From Pseudohaliea rubra DSM 19751 (lineage in GTDB: Bacteria; Pseudomonadota; Gammaproteobacteria; Pseudomonadales; Halieaceae), in NCBI RefSeq assembly GCF_000764025.1, contig NZ_KN234752.1, positions 1-64,000 of the forward strand: a DNA stretch of 64,000 nt, read 5' to 3'. Shown piece by piece: positions 45,037 to 54,772 of the stretch (positions are counted from its first letter, which is position 1; every line of letters begins with the position of its first letter). The notes beneath the pieces are model-generated. The model made no database searches. It saw only the letters and a list, made by a program, of their open reading frames with translations, and had not been told where the DNA came from. Position numbers and translations under genes: made by a program.

Positions 45037-47433
45037 ATGCCGCGCCAGAGCCACACCACTACCAACACCGGTCACAAGACCGCTATCCGTCAGTACTGCG
45101 CCGTAGCGGTGGCGCTGGCCAGTACCATGCCCGGCCTTGCGCTGGCGCAGGGCCCCATCGAAGAGATCACGGTCTATGCCCAGAAGCGCGAGCAGGGCCT
45201 CCAGGACGTGGCGCTGGCGGTATCTACCCTCGATGGCGACGATCTCGATGTCCTCAATATAGACGACCCCTTCGACTTCAGTGACCGGATTCCGGGTTTG
45301 GTCGCCACAGAGGTGCAAGGCTACCGGCGGACCTTTGCCATCCGCGGCATCGGCAATGAAGTGCCGGATAACGCGGCAACGAAGCCGGGCGTCGCCTACC
45401 ATATTGACGGCGTTTTCATGTCGAACGACTTCGCCCTGTTCCAGGACCTTGTGGATGTGGAACGCGTGGAAGTCATCCGCGGCCCCGACGGCACCATCTA
45501 TGGCAACAGCTCGTCCGGCGGCGCGGTGAACGTGATTACCCGGCGCCCGGAGACAGAGCAGGCATCCGGTTACCTCTCCGGCGAAATCGGCAGCTACAAC
45601 ACGCAGAACCTGCGCGGCGCCTTCAATCTTCCCCTGGGAGAGACGGTTGCAGCCCGCTTCAGCGCCTCGCAGCGCACCCGGGACGGCTTTACCCGGAATA
45701 TCCCGAACCCGGAAGCCAGCGCGCTCAACGTAACCGGCGCCTTCGACGACCTCGATGATGAGAACAACACCTCTTTAGGGCTCCAGCTGCTGTGGCAACC
45801 GGTCGACCGTCTGTCAGCGCAGCTGAACCTCTACAGCTTCGACATGGATGTCAACGGGCCTGCGCTCAAAGGCGGTTTTGATACCGTGTCCAGTGATCGC
45901 CGCGTGGTCTCCCACGACACCACAGAGTTCTTCCAGGTTGAGAATGAAATGGCCAGCCTGATCCTCGACTGGTCCACGGACGTCGCCGAGATCCGCGGGC
46001 TGTTCAGCCATCAGCGCTACCGCATGAGTCGACAGCTTGACGCGGACCGCTCATCGCTGACGGCCAACGACCCGGCGCCGCTGACCCTGCCGGACTCCGG
46101 CGAGATCACGCTCCTGGGCCAGCTGCCCATCCGGCAGCATGTGGGCGGTCTCACCCAGCGGGACGAAACCTCCACGGCGGAAATCAATATCGTCTCAAAC
46201 ACCGGTGGCCCCCTGGAATGGCAAGGCGGTGCTTTTTACCTGACCACCGACGTCGAGAGCGACACGCGCAACTACGTCGACAATGACCGCGACGGACTGC
46301 CCGTGAATACGCGCATTATCGGCTTCGGCAATCCTGATCGCGATTTCCAGAATTCTGATACACGCTCTTTCGAATCGACCGCCGTCTTTGGTCAGGTACG
46401 TTTCGCCCTCAGCGACACCGTGGGACTCACCGCCGGAGCGAGGTGGACACGCAACGAGTTCGAGGACCAGCGCTGCAACATCTTCAGCGGCTGCCTGACC
46501 AATGAGGGACGCACGGGAACACCGGCGACCCCCAACGAAAGCAATGATAACGTCACCTACAAGGTGGCACTCGACTGGAACTGGGCCGACGACCGGCTGC
46601 TTTATGCCTCCATCGCCACCGGCATCAAGCCCGCCGCATCCAACAACGGCTTTGTCGAAGACGCAACCGGCGCCGGCTTCTTCCCGGAAGTGTTCGACGA
46701 AGAAGAGGTCACCGCCTGGGAAGTGGGCAGCAAGAACCAGTTCTTTGACCAGCGCCTGCAGGTGAACGTGTCAGCCTACTACTACGATATCGAGAATTAC
46801 CTGTTCAACTCGGCTGGCCTCAATCTGACCGGCAACGGCGTGAGCGGTGGCTCCAACCTGCCCGAGTCCGAGGTTTACGGTATCGAGCTCGAGTCCATCG
46901 CCTCACTCGGTGAGCGCTGGCGCCTTGACCTTTCCCTCGCAATGGCCGACTCCGAAATAAAAGAGGGGCGACCGGCGATCGACCGGGCGGAGCAGGTCAA
47001 CCGCACTGCAGGGCTCAGTGACCCGGCGTTGATCGAAGAGACGATCCGCTCCCTGGCTCAGGACCTGGACGGCAACGAGTTGCCGAAGATCCCCGACCTC
47101 GTCGCCAATGCCCGCCTGTCCTATCGCTACCCGGTCGCCCTCCTCGGTCGCTCTGGCGATCTCCTCAGCACCCTCAGCTACACTTACCGGGGGGATTACT
47201 ACAACCGGGTGTTCAATTCCGTGCGCGATGAGGTACCGTCCTATCATCTGGCGCACCTGAACTTCCGCTACCTGCCGACAGACGCCCCCTGGGAGCTGGC
47301 ACTGAACATTCAGAACCTCTTCGACGAAGACGAGATTGCCTCGGTACATACGGACGATTTCTTCCAGGGCGTAACCAGCTTCCAGCTGCTTCCGCCGCGT
47401 ATCGTCACACTCTCGGCAAGCTACCGGTTCTGA
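45037..47433 (+). CDS. TonB-dependent outer-membrane receptor
   Basis: A 798-residue receptor with a signal peptide ending LALAQ, the TonB-box region GPIEEITVYAQKREQGLQDV, a plug (FAIRGIGNEVPDNAATKPGVAYHIDGVFM; VERVEVIRGPDGTIYGNSSSGGAVNVITRRP) and a beta barrel ending in ASYRF. It belongs to the large group of receptors related to iron-complex or oligosaccharide receptors. The ATG at 45037 has CACGAGG upstream. It is separated by two bases from the PhoD-like phosphatase start, suggesting that the ligand is a phosphate ester. Nothing in the sequence identifies the ligand. Confidence 0.92.
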   Translation: MPRQSHTTTNTGHKTAIRQYCAVAVALASTMPGLALAQGPIEEITVYAQKREQGLQDVALAVSTLDGDDLDVLNIDDPFDFSDRIPGLVATEVQGYRRTFAIRGIGNEVPDNAATKPGVAYHIDGVFMSNDFALFQDLVDVERVEVIRGPDGTIYGNSSSGGAVNVITRRPETEQASGYLSGEIGSYNTQNLRGAFNLPLGETVAARFSASQRTRDGFTRNIPNPEASALNVTGAFDDLDDENNTSLGLQLLWQPVDRLSAQLNLYSFDMDVNGPALKGGFDTVSSDRRVVSHDTTEFFQVENEMASLILDWSTDVAEIRGLFSHQRYRMSRQLDADRSSLTANDPAPLTLPDSGEITLLGQLPIRQHVGGLTQRDETSTAEINIVSNTGGPLEWQGGAFYLTTDVESDTRNYVDNDRDGLPVNTRIIGFGNPDRDFQNSDTRSFESTAVFGQVRFALSDTVGLTAGARWTRNEFEDQRCNIFSGCLTNEGRTGTPATPNESNDNVTYKVALDWNWADDRLLYASIATGIKPAASNNGFVEDATGAGFFPEVFDEEEVTAWEVGSKNQFFDQRLQVNVSAYYYDIENYLFNSAGLNLTGNGVSGGSNLPESEVYGIELESIASLGERWRLDLSLAMADSEIKEGRPAIDRAEQVNRTAGLSDPALIEETIRSLAQDLDGNELPKIPDLVANARLSYRYPVALLGRSGDLLSTLSYTYRGDYYNRVFNSVRDEVPSYHLAHLNFRYLPTDAPWELALNIQNLFDEDEIASVHTDDFFQGVTSFQLLPPRIVTLSASYRF

Positions 47434-47435
47434 GC

Positions 47436-49019
47436 GTGGACAAGCCGTGCCATGAAGGAACGGGCCTCCGGCGGCGCGGCTTGCTCCGCCTGGGGCTTAC
47501 CGGTTCGCTGGCTGCGGGCGCCGGGCCCGCCTTCGTGCGAGCGCGCGAGGGTGGGCCCGGCAGACCCCTTGCGGCGGAAGGCGTTCAGGTGGGCGATATG
47601 CGCGCAGACTCGGCGATCATCTGGTCACGCTGCGACCGGCCCGCGCGCATGGAGGTCCGCGTCTCGACGCGCCCGGATCTGAAAGAGCTGCTTGGTCGCT
47701 ACAGCGTCGATGTGCTTGACGCCAGCGACTACACGGGCCAGGTACTGGTTGCAGGGCTCCCGGCCGGCAGTGAGATCCACTATCAGGTAAGTTTCCTCGA
47801 CCTCGCGGACTACCGGACCCGCAGCGCAACGCTGACCGGGCGTTTCCGAACGCCGCCGGCGGCACACAGGCCGCTGCGCTTTCTATGGTCCGGCGATACC
47901 GTCGGCCAGGGTTTCGGCATCAACCCCGACCTCGGCGGTATGCAGATCTATGAAACCATGCGTCGCCTCCGGCCTGACTTTTTTATCCACTGCGGTGACA
48001 TGGTCTACGCAGACGGTCCCCTGGAAGAATGGAAACAACTGCCCGACGGGCGCCAGTGGCGAAACCTGACCAGCGAAGCGAAAGCAAAGGTCGCGGAAAC
48101 ACTGGACGAATTTCGCGGCCAGTATCGCTACAACCTCCTCGACAGCAAGCTGCGCCGCTTCAACAGCGAAGTGCCCATGTACGCGCAATGGGATGACCAT
48201 GAGGTAACCAACAACTGGTTCTGGGAACGACGGCTGAACGACGATCCGCGCTACCGGGAGCACTCCGTTGCCCTCCTCGCCGCTCGTGCCATGCGGGCTT
48301 TCCGCGACTATGTGCCGGTGCGTCAGCACCCCCTGGACGCCGGCCGCCTCTACGACAGCTTCCGCTACGGGCCTCAGCTCGAAGTCTTTCGCATAGACCT
48401 GCGCAGCTACCGCGGACCGAACAGCGACGCGCAGCCCCGGGAGCTTTCCCCGGAGCTGCGCATTCTCGGCAGCCGACAGTTCGCCTGGCTCGAGCGCGCG
48501 CTGCGTGAATCCACCGCCACCTGGAAAGTGATCGCGTCCGATATGCCCCTCGGGCTGGTGGCCCACCACGACTGGAAGACGGAGCGCGGCGCCGAGGCCG
48601 TAGCCCTGCGCGACGGAACGCCGGCGGGACGAGAGGTCGAGATCGCGCTGTTACTCAAAAGCCTTCGCGATCACGAGGTCCGGAATGTGCTGTGGCTCAC
48701 TGCTGATGTGCACTACACGGCAGCCCACTACTACGACCCGGCGCAGGCGCAATTCAGGGATTTCCTGCCCTTCTGGGAGTTTGTCAGCGGCCCGCTGAAC
48801 GCGGGGACCTTCGGACCCAATCGCCTGGACAATACCTTTGGCCCACAGCTCGTCTATCAGAAAGTGCCGCCGGCGGGAGCGCAACCGCTGTCACCGCTCG
48901 ATGGCATGCAGTTTTTCGGCCAGGTCGATATCGACCCGGAGAGCGAGGTGCTCACGGTGCGCCTGAAGGACCTCGCGGGCGAGACGCTGTATACACAGGA
49001 ACTGACGCCCGCCGGCTGA
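47436..49019 (+). CDS. PhoD-like alkaline phosphatase, Tat-exported
   Basis: A 527-residue PhoD-family phosphodiesterase/phosphatase. The N-terminus has a Tat-type signal (RRRGLLRLGLTGSLAAGAG). Metal-site motifs are LWSGDTVGQ, FIHCGDMVYADG, QWDDHEVTNNW, and LWLTADVHYTAAHYYDP. PhoD enzymes are calcium/iron dependent and release phosphate from phospho-di- and monoesters. The GTG start is two bases after the TonB receptor stop; co-expression suggests that it hydrolyses the imported ligand in the periplasm. No terminator was recognised after the stop. Confidence 0.92.
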   Translation: MDKPCHEGTGLRRRGLLRLGLTGSLAAGAGPAFVRAREGGPGRPLAAEGVQVGDMRADSAIIWSRCDRPARMEVRVSTRPDLKELLGRYSVDVLDASDYTGQVLVAGLPAGSEIHYQVSFLDLADYRTRSATLTGRFRTPPAAHRPLRFLWSGDTVGQGFGINPDLGGMQIYETMRRLRPDFFIHCGDMVYADGPLEEWKQLPDGRQWRNLTSEAKAKVAETLDEFRGQYRYNLLDSKLRRFNSEVPMYAQWDDHEVTNNWFWERRLNDDPRYREHSVALLAARAMRAFRDYVPVRQHPLDAGRLYDSFRYGPQLEVFRIDLRSYRGPNSDAQPRELSPELRILGSRQFAWLERALRESTATWKVIASDMPLGLVAHHDWKTERGAEAVALRDGTPAGREVEIALLLKSLRDHEVRNVLWLTADVHYTAAHYYDPAQAQFRDFLPFWEFVSGPLNAGTFGPNRLDNTFGPQLVYQKVPPAGAQPLSPLDGMQFFGQVDIDPESEVLTVRLKDLAGETLYTQELTPAG

Positions 49020-49341
49020 CAGCTCTCGACGTCCCTTCCCTCCAAGCTGCTGGCCAGGCGCTACTCCGACGCCGGCCCCCGCCAGTGCGCCATCCGCACC
49101 AACGCGCCGGTCGCTCCCAGCTCTGGCAGCTGGTGCTGTCGCGCGCCGGCGAACGGCCGGGCTACTGCTCCTGGCGTCCCGAGACGAGCTCGCCGGAATG
49201 GACCGCCGGCACGTGAGTATCCTCGCCTTCGAGGGACGCCCTTTACATCCCCAGACACCACCGGAAAGCCTGCCTCCAGCGAGGCCTCCTCCTGCGCAAC
49301 CGTCTGCACCAGCGCCGTGACGGGCAACGCTCGCCGGCGCC
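49020..49341. other. No supported gene
   Basis: Between two convergent genes. Weak protein-like stretches are present on both strands (a leftward piece starting TALVQTVAQEEASLEAGF near 49320), but no family, ribosome site or complete frame could be supported. It may be a decayed gene. Confidence 0.35.
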
Positions 49342-50487
49342 TCAGGCCACGCCCGCGGCCCGAAGCGCAGCCAGCGCCGTGTCGATATCGGCCTCATCGT
49401 TGTAGATGTGCGGCGACAGGCGAAAGCCCGAGGCGCGGCGATCCGCCTGCACGCCGGCCTTGGCCAGCGCAGCGGCCACGGCGTCGTTGGCACGGCCGAA
49501 ATCGAGGATAACCGTTCCGCTGCGCTCACACGCAGCGGCGGGGGAACTGAGGCTCTCGCCGGGCACCGCAGCACGCAGCCGGTCACCGAGCATGAGGTTG
49601 TGCCGGCGGATGCGCGGAACGCCCACCTCCAGAAGCACCTCAAGGCTATGCGCCGCAAGCGCATAGGGCGCGATCGACGGCGTGCCGCCCCAGAAGCGCA
49701 GCGCCCCCGGGTGATAGCGGAAATCGTGGATGTCGAACGCGAAAGGGTCGGCGTGGGAGAACCAGCCGATCGCGTCGGGCTCGCAGCGCTGCACCAGCGC
49801 CCGGTCCACCCAGAGGAAGCCCGCGCCCGGGCCACCGCAGAGCCACTTGACGCAGGACCCCAGCAGGAAATCAGCGCCCAGCCCGCTCACGTCGACAGGC
49901 AGAATCCCCACGGCCTGAGCTGCATCGACGACGCTGAGGGCGCCCCGTTCCCGGGCAATGTCACACACCGCCGCCACGGGCACCTGAACACCGGTGTTCG
50001 ATTGCACCTGAGTCACCAGCACAAGGGCGATGTCGTCGGTGATCCAGGGTCGCCAGGCGGCGGGGTCCCGTTCGTCAACGCCGGCCGGGAGAAAGCAAGG
50101 CTCCAGGCCCAGGTTCCGGGCCCGCTCCACCACGAACCCCAGGGAGGGGAACGCCCGCTCGCTGAGAAGGATTTTCCGCCGCGACGTAAGCCCGGGCACA
50201 CACTGAAGGACGCGGGCAAAACCCATGGAGACGTCAGGCTGCGGGCAGAGGTCGTCGCTGCGCGCGCCGAGGAGCTTCCCGAGGGCCGACCGGAAGCGCT
50301 CCACGGCCGCCAGCCACGCCGGCCAGGGTTCGCCGACGCCGCTTAGCCAGGGTTCGTAAAAGGCGGCCGTGAACGCCTCCCGGCTGCCCACGGGCGGGCG
50401 ACCAACGGAGTGATTGAGCAGATAGCAGCCGGGACCGCGGTCAAAGCGGTTGCGCAGTGCTCCGCCCTCGCCACCCTGCGCACTCAC
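49342..50487 (-). CDS. Kynureninase-like class V aminotransferase family protein
   Basis: A 381-residue fold-type I PLP protein. NHSVGRPP, the aspartate segment SVVDAAQAVG (Asp188) and the Schiff-base lysine in GSCVKWLCGGPGAGFLWV (Lys214) follow the kynureninase/class V plan, as does the DFLLGSCVKWLCGGPG context. Kynureninase cleaves kynurenine to anthranilate and alanine, but several residues differ and other cysteine- or amino-acid-processing activities remain possible. Its start overlaps the stop of the PrnB-like gene by four bases, so the two are co-translated and probably act on one pathway. Confidence 0.78.
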   Translation of the reverse strand: MSAQGGEGGALRNRFDRGPGCYLLNHSVGRPPVGSREAFTAAFYEPWLSGVGEPWPAWLAAVERFRSALGKLLGARSDDLCPQPDVSMGFARVLQCVPGLTSRRKILLSERAFPSLGFVVERARNLGLEPCFLPAGVDERDPAAWRPWITDDIALVLVTQVQSNTGVQVPVAAVCDIARERGALSVVDAAQAVGILPVDVSGLGADFLLGSCVKWLCGGPGAGFLWVDRALVQRCEPDAIGWFSHADPFAFDIHDFRYHPGALRFWGGTPSIAPYALAAHSLEVLLEVGVPRIRRHNLMLGDRLRAAVPGESLSSPAAACERSGTVILDFGRANDAVAAALAKAGVQADRRASGFRLSPHIYNDEADIDTALAALRAAGVA

Positions 50488-51653
50488 CGAAGGCTCTCCC
50501 GGAGCTTCCGGATGTCGGCATAGCGCGAGGGAATGTCGTCGCGGTCGGCAGCCTGGCGGAGGTCCCGCAGCCGTGCAAGTGCCCGCAGAAGCACCGGCAG
50601 CGGGGGCCCGCTCGCGGTGAGCTTATCGTGGTGCTCCTGATCCATGTGCTGTGCGGGCTCCTCGATAAACTTCGCCACCAGCTGATCGTGGTGCTGCGCC
50701 GCCGTCTGCCCGTGCAGCTCGCACAGCTCGAGAAACAGCGCCAGATTTTCCCGACAGGGCTCCCGGCGGCGCTCATCCTCGTCGAGCGCGAGGAAGTCAT
50801 CCATGAGGCTGCGCCGACGCATGCAGTCGCGGAGGATCACCTGGTCCTCGGGCATCATGTACAGGAATTTGTCGACCAATAGCTGTGAGTAATAGGCGTG
50901 GTCCGCCCGGCACAGGCCCAGGAGCATATCGATGACGTTGATACCGGCGAAGTCGCCGGCGTTGGCACCACGGTAGACGTGCTGCCCCACCCGGTGCGGC
51001 TTGAAGTAGGGGCGCACGCTGTAAAAGAAGCGGTCCATATCGAGTTCAGCGAAAAGGCGCTCGTTGGAAACAACAACGGCACCGAGCGCGTCCCGCGCCG
51101 CGCGCAGAAGGTCGGCCGCCACCGGGTGTGACACGCCGAGCGGCAAGACACGCAGCAGGGCGTCGCCGGCCCGCTTGTAGCTGAGGATGCCGCGGGTGTT
51201 GTAGTCCGTGAACAGGTACTCGTCGCGGAGTGTGGTGAAGCTCTTGTAGCGTCCCTCCACGGCGCGGTTGTGGGTGGTGAGATGGCTGGTCGCAAAGCGC
51301 GGCGTGACGCCCAGGCTCGCCCCGAGCTGCAGGGCAAGGGCCGAGGCCTCGGGCAGGCCACCGTCCTTCGCATGCTGATCGGCCGCGCCGTGGCGGGCGC
51401 AGGCGGCCATGAACAGGCCGACGTTGCCGAGCAGGTCAAAGCCCGCATCGAAGCCCTCGTCGGTATTGCCTTCGGCAAGCAGGCGGGCGATATGCTCATT
51501 GCCCTCGGCTTTCAGCCGGGCCTTGAGATCCTCCCCCACCCCGGCAACCCGCGCACGGTCATCCTGCGCGAAGTAGTGCTCCTCAAGCTGTGTGTTGAGT
51601 TCCGCAAAGGTGCTGCGGACCCAGTGGTCAAAGTGTTCTACGTTGGTGCTCAT
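50484..51653 (-). CDS. PrnB-like (DUF1864) haem dioxygenase-superfamily protein
   Basis: A 389-residue, mostly helical protein that resembles the monodechloroaminopyrrolnitrin synthase PrnB family, a relative of indoleamine/tryptophan 2,3-dioxygenase. Conserved-looking blocks are TTHNRAVEGRYKSFTTL, FYSVRPYFKPHRVGQHVYRG, NAGDFAGINVIDMLLGLCRAD and KFLYMMPEDQ. Possible haem-ligand histidines are in the PHRVGQH and LTTHN blocks. PrnB rearranges 7-chlorotryptophan in pyrrolnitrin synthesis; no halogenase is encoded here. The coupled kynureninase-like gene suggests that the product resembles a kynurenine or an indole-ring-opened amine. Confidence 0.72.
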   Translation of the reverse strand: MSTNVEHFDHWVRSTFAELNTQLEEHYFAQDDRARVAGVGEDLKARLKAEGNEHIARLLAEGNTDEGFDAGFDLLGNVGLFMAACARHGAADQHAKDGGLPEASALALQLGASLGVTPRFATSHLTTHNRAVEGRYKSFTTLRDEYLFTDYNTRGILSYKRAGDALLRVLPLGVSHPVAADLLRAARDALGAVVVSNERLFAELDMDRFFYSVRPYFKPHRVGQHVYRGANAGDFAGINVIDMLLGLCRADHAYYSQLLVDKFLYMMPEDQVILRDCMRRRSLMDDFLALDEDERRREPCRENLALFLELCELHGQTAAQHHDQLVAKFIEEPAQHMDQEHHDKLTASGPPLPVLLRALARLRDLRQAADRDDIPSRYADIRKLRESLR

Positions 51654-51694
51654 GGAGCGAAAGTATACGCCTTCGCGCCCGCCCCGGGGCGCCG

Positions 51695-53926
51695 CTAGAG
51701 ATGCTCACGGAAGTAGCGCGTCATGGTGGTAAAAACGTGCAGCCGGTGATCGGCGATGCCGTGACGCTGGTTCGGGTAAACCAGCATGTCGAACTGCCTG
51801 TTCGCACGAATGAGCGCATCGGCGAACTGTAGCGTGAAGGAAAACTTCACGTTCTCGTCGCCGGTGCCGTGCATCAGTAACAGCTTGCCCTGCAGCCGAT
51901 CGGCGTAGTTCATCAGATTGACCCGCGCGTAGCCGTCCGGGTTCTCCTCCGGCGTGCCCATCCAGCGCTCCACACCCACGGCCTGGTAGCGGGTCAGATC
52001 GATCACCGGCGCCACACTGACCGCGACTTTGAACAGCGGCGCGGCCTTGGTCATGAGCGCCGCGGCCAGGTAACCGCCGCCGCTCCAGCCCCAGAAGCCG
52101 ATACGATCGCCGTCGACCCAGGGCAGGGATTTCAGGTAGTCCACCCCCTCGATATAGTCGAGCACCGCCCATTTACCGTACTCGCCATAGGTCAGGTTCT
52201 TGGCCACCTTGCCGCGGCCGGCGGTGGTGCGGTTGTCCATGGCGAACACCACGTAGCCTTCCTGGGCCAGGTAGCGATGCCAGAGATCCTGGGTAGGCCC
52301 GCGCTGCGTGCCCCAACGGTTCACAACCACCTGCGAGCCGGCATTGCCGTAGCCATAGGCGATGACCGGGTATTTTTTCGAGGGGTTGAAGTCTGCCGGC
52401 TTGATGAAGAAACCATTGAGCTCGATGCCATCATCCGTCCGGAAGGTGACAAATTCCGTGTGCGCCATGGCGTAGGCGCCAAAACGCGGCACCGCGTCGT
52501 CGACCAGCATCGTCAGCGTCTCGCCGTCTGCGGCACGCAGAGCGAGCGTGGGCGGCGTACGCGCATCGGAGTGGGTGGCGAGGGCGTAAAGGCCGTCCGG
52601 CGACAGCTGCCAGCGATGCCAGCCCGCTTCGGTCGTGAGCCGCTCCACCGGACCGCCGCTCAGGGGCACACGGTAAACATGTTGATCGATCAGCGACTCA
52701 CGCTTCGCGTAGAAGTAGGCCCAGCCACCGACTTCATCAACGCCGATCACGTTGCCCACGGTCCATTCGCCGCGCGTGAGGGGGCGGGCCTTGCCATCGA
52801 CGTTGATACGGTAGAGATGGCGCCAGCCGCTGGCCTCGCTGGTCCATAGCACGGAGCCATCGGCGAGGGGTCTCAAGTCGTCTGTGATATCGAGCCAGGC
52901 GGGATCGGTATCCGTGTGCAGGAGCTCGATACCCTCCCCGTCAGCACCAGCCCGCCATAGGCGAAGGGTCTTGTGGTCTCGGGTGAGGTGCTGCACGTAC
53001 AGGTGCTCCCCCGTCGAGTCCCAGTGCAGCTGTGGCAGGTAGTCATCTGGATCGTGCCCGATGTCGATAGCAGTGGTCTCCGCCGTGCGCAGGTCAAAGA
53101 CATGCACGGTATTCACCGCGTGCACCTCGCCGGTATTCGGGTAGTGAAAATCGCGCACCCTGCTATAGCTGTGCAGCTCATCGATAAGCGGGTAGCGCGG
53201 CACCGCCGTTGCGTCCATGCGCCAGAAGGCAAGGCGCTTCGAGTCCGGCGACCAGCGCCAGCCGTCCACCCAGCCGAACTCGGTGCTGCCGTAATCGAAG
53301 ATGCCGTTGAAAATGTCCTGATTGCCGTCCCGGGTCACCCGCCGCCGCTCGCCGCTCGCCAGCTCGACAACCAGCAGGTTGTTGGCGAACACGAAGCCCG
53401 CGTGCCGCCCGTCCGGTGACAGCTTCACCAGCTGCAGCGCCTGCCCGGGCTCACCGAGGAGCCGCAGGCGCTCGTCGGCCACCTGGTAGACGTACCACAG
53501 GGCGCTCTCATAGCCCTGCCAGTCTGTGCTCGCGGGACCTTTCAGAAGCAGGAAGCCGCTGCCCGGGTGCCACTGGAAATCGCTCACGCGGAAGTCGGCG
53601 GGCAGGCCGGGAATGTCGCCGAGGGGCAGTATGGACTCTTCCCCCGTGACCGGATCGCGACGGACGATGACCTGGCCGCCCCCCGTTTCCCCGAGCCGGG
53701 CGTAGCCGCCACCCGCAGGCAGCCACTGCAGGGCCGCCGGAAGCCGGGCGGTAAAGGTATCGCTGGCGAAAATCGTTTCGAGGTTCAGGGGCTTCCCCGC
53801 CCCGTCCCCGGCACGGGCCAGGCCCGGCAGCAGGCACAGCGCCAGGAGCAGCATCGGCCAGCGGGCCGGCCGGGGCGCGGGGAAACGGCGGTAACGGGCC
53901 GGCAACCCGGGTGTGATCGTTGACAT
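51695..53926 (-). CDS. Dipeptidyl-peptidase IV-like S9 serine peptidase
   Basis: A 743-residue exported peptidase with a signal region (MLLLALCLLPGLARA), an N-terminal beta-propeller (residues about 60-480) and a C-terminal alpha/beta-hydrolase domain. The nucleophile Ser615 sits in FWGWSGGGYLAAAL, with the acid in HGTGDENV and the His in NQRHGIADHRLHVF. An S9B opening on DPP4-type enzymes removes N-terminal X-Pro dipeptides. Two candidate starts exist (53926 and an internal ATG at the signal core); the outer one is given. It is 41 bp from the PrnB-like gene and may or may not share its transcript. Confidence 0.92.
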   Translation of the reverse strand: MSTITPGLPARYRRFPAPRPARWPMLLLALCLLPGLARAGDGAGKPLNLETIFASDTFTARLPAALQWLPAGGGYARLGETGGGQVIVRRDPVTGEESILPLGDIPGLPADFRVSDFQWHPGSGFLLLKGPASTDWQGYESALWYVYQVADERLRLLGEPGQALQLVKLSPDGRHAGFVFANNLLVVELASGERRRVTRDGNQDIFNGIFDYGSTEFGWVDGWRWSPDSKRLAFWRMDATAVPRYPLIDELHSYSRVRDFHYPNTGEVHAVNTVHVFDLRTAETTAIDIGHDPDDYLPQLHWDSTGEHLYVQHLTRDHKTLRLWRAGADGEGIELLHTDTDPAWLDITDDLRPLADGSVLWTSEASGWRHLYRINVDGKARPLTRGEWTVGNVIGVDEVGGWAYFYAKRESLIDQHVYRVPLSGGPVERLTTEAGWHRWQLSPDGLYALATHSDARTPPTLALRAADGETLTMLVDDAVPRFGAYAMAHTEFVTFRTDDGIELNGFFIKPADFNPSKKYPVIAYGYGNAGSQVVVNRWGTQRGPTQDLWHRYLAQEGYVVFAMDNRTTAGRGKVAKNLTYGEYGKWAVLDYIEGVDYLKSLPWVDGDRIGFWGWSGGGYLAAALMTKAAPLFKVAVSVAPVIDLTRYQAVGVERWMGTPEENPDGYARVNLMNYADRLQGKLLLMHGTGDENVKFSFTLQFADALIRANRQFDMLVYPNQRHGIADHRLHVFTTMTRYFREHL

Positions 53927-54156
53927 AAGTGCGTCGCCTAGAGAGCCGCGGGGAGGCCCGGCGTGCCGGGCCCTCTGAGCATAGCAGCAGCGCGGGCGAC
54001 CGGGACAGGCTGGTGAGCGCGATAGCTCCTCAGCGGTCGCCGGTGGCCCTCGATCACAACCACCCGCTGCCGGCCCGCAGACTTGGCAGACTGAGTTGCG
54101 TCATCGGCGCGGCCCGGACGAAACTCACGGCCACTTCTTGACCCATATCAATTGCA

Positions 54157-54175
54157 AATGCGACTTATTCGCATT
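54157..54175. promoter_or_regulatory. Fur-box-like palindrome
   Basis: AATGCGA-CTTAT-TCGCATT is a perfect 7-5-7 inverted repeat in a locally AT-rich patch, resembling the 19-bp Fur box of gammaproteobacteria (AATGaGAATnATTCtCATT). The ATG of the small gene at 54230 lies 54 bp downstream. Confidence 0.5.
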
Positions 54176-54229
54176 ATTGTGTTTCCCAGGGTCCCCCATC
54201 GGGGCCTTGAACAGGAAACGGGGGCACCC

Positions 54230-54697
54230 ATGCGATTGAAATTTCTCTGCAAGACTCATCGCCAGTCACTCCTTGGCGATACGGACGCGGCACGCTCACT
54301 CTGGCTGGGCTTGCAGGATAGCTTGAAAGAAGAAGCCGCGGTCGCTACACCACGGCGCGTGCAGCAGGCCGGTACCGCCCTTGAGGCGGCCGGCATTTAC
54401 CTTCTGGCCAATCCGGCGGCAGATGCCGCCCTGCTGCAGCGCTACGTCGACTCGGCGCAACAGTTGATCGAGCTGTTGGTTCAGCTCAGGCAGACCCACC
54501 TCGCCATCATCGTCATCTCCGGCACCAATGCCCTCGTGGAGCACCTCGCCCGGAGCGGCGCCGATCGGGACGCGGCCCTGGCGGCCTGTCGACGGCTGAC
54601 GCGCCAGGGCATGGGGCATATCGAAGGTGGTCATCGAGGCTGCAGGCCAGGGCACCCGGTGCCCCAGCCCCGGGCGCAGACTGCAACGCTGCACTGA
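54230..54697 (+). CDS. Small protein of unknown function, probably iron-regulated
   Basis: A 155-residue soluble protein (MRLKFLCKTHRQSLLGD opening), rich in alanine and leucine helices, with two Cys (residues 7 and near 118) and no signal peptide. The ATG at 54230 follows AGGAAACGGGGG. I do not recognise the family with certainty; short proteins with an LKFLCK-H opening occur beside Fur-regulated genes in other gammaproteobacteria, and the palindrome upstream resembles a Fur box. The C-terminal 20 residues look poorly conserved and may be a readthrough into the convergent region. It faces the RhlA-like operon tail to tail. Confidence 0.6.
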   Translation: MRLKFLCKTHRQSLLGDTDAARSLWLGLQDSLKEEAAVATPRRVQQAGTALEAAGIYLLANPAADAALLQRYVDSAQQLIELLVQLRQTHLAIIVISGTNALVEHLARSGADRDAALAACRRLTRQGMGHIEGGHRGCRPGHPVPQPRAQTATLH

Positions 54698-54772
54698 GCC
54701 GGAGCCGCTGCAGGCCCGGGCGACCCCTGAGGCCCTGGTCGCCGACCGCGGCAGTTACGGCCTCTGCGTTCT

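Noticed and set aside
49061-49327. A small minus-strand gene after the PhoD-like gene
   Set aside because: No ribosome site, family match or coherent coding pattern; kept only as a possible decayed sequence.
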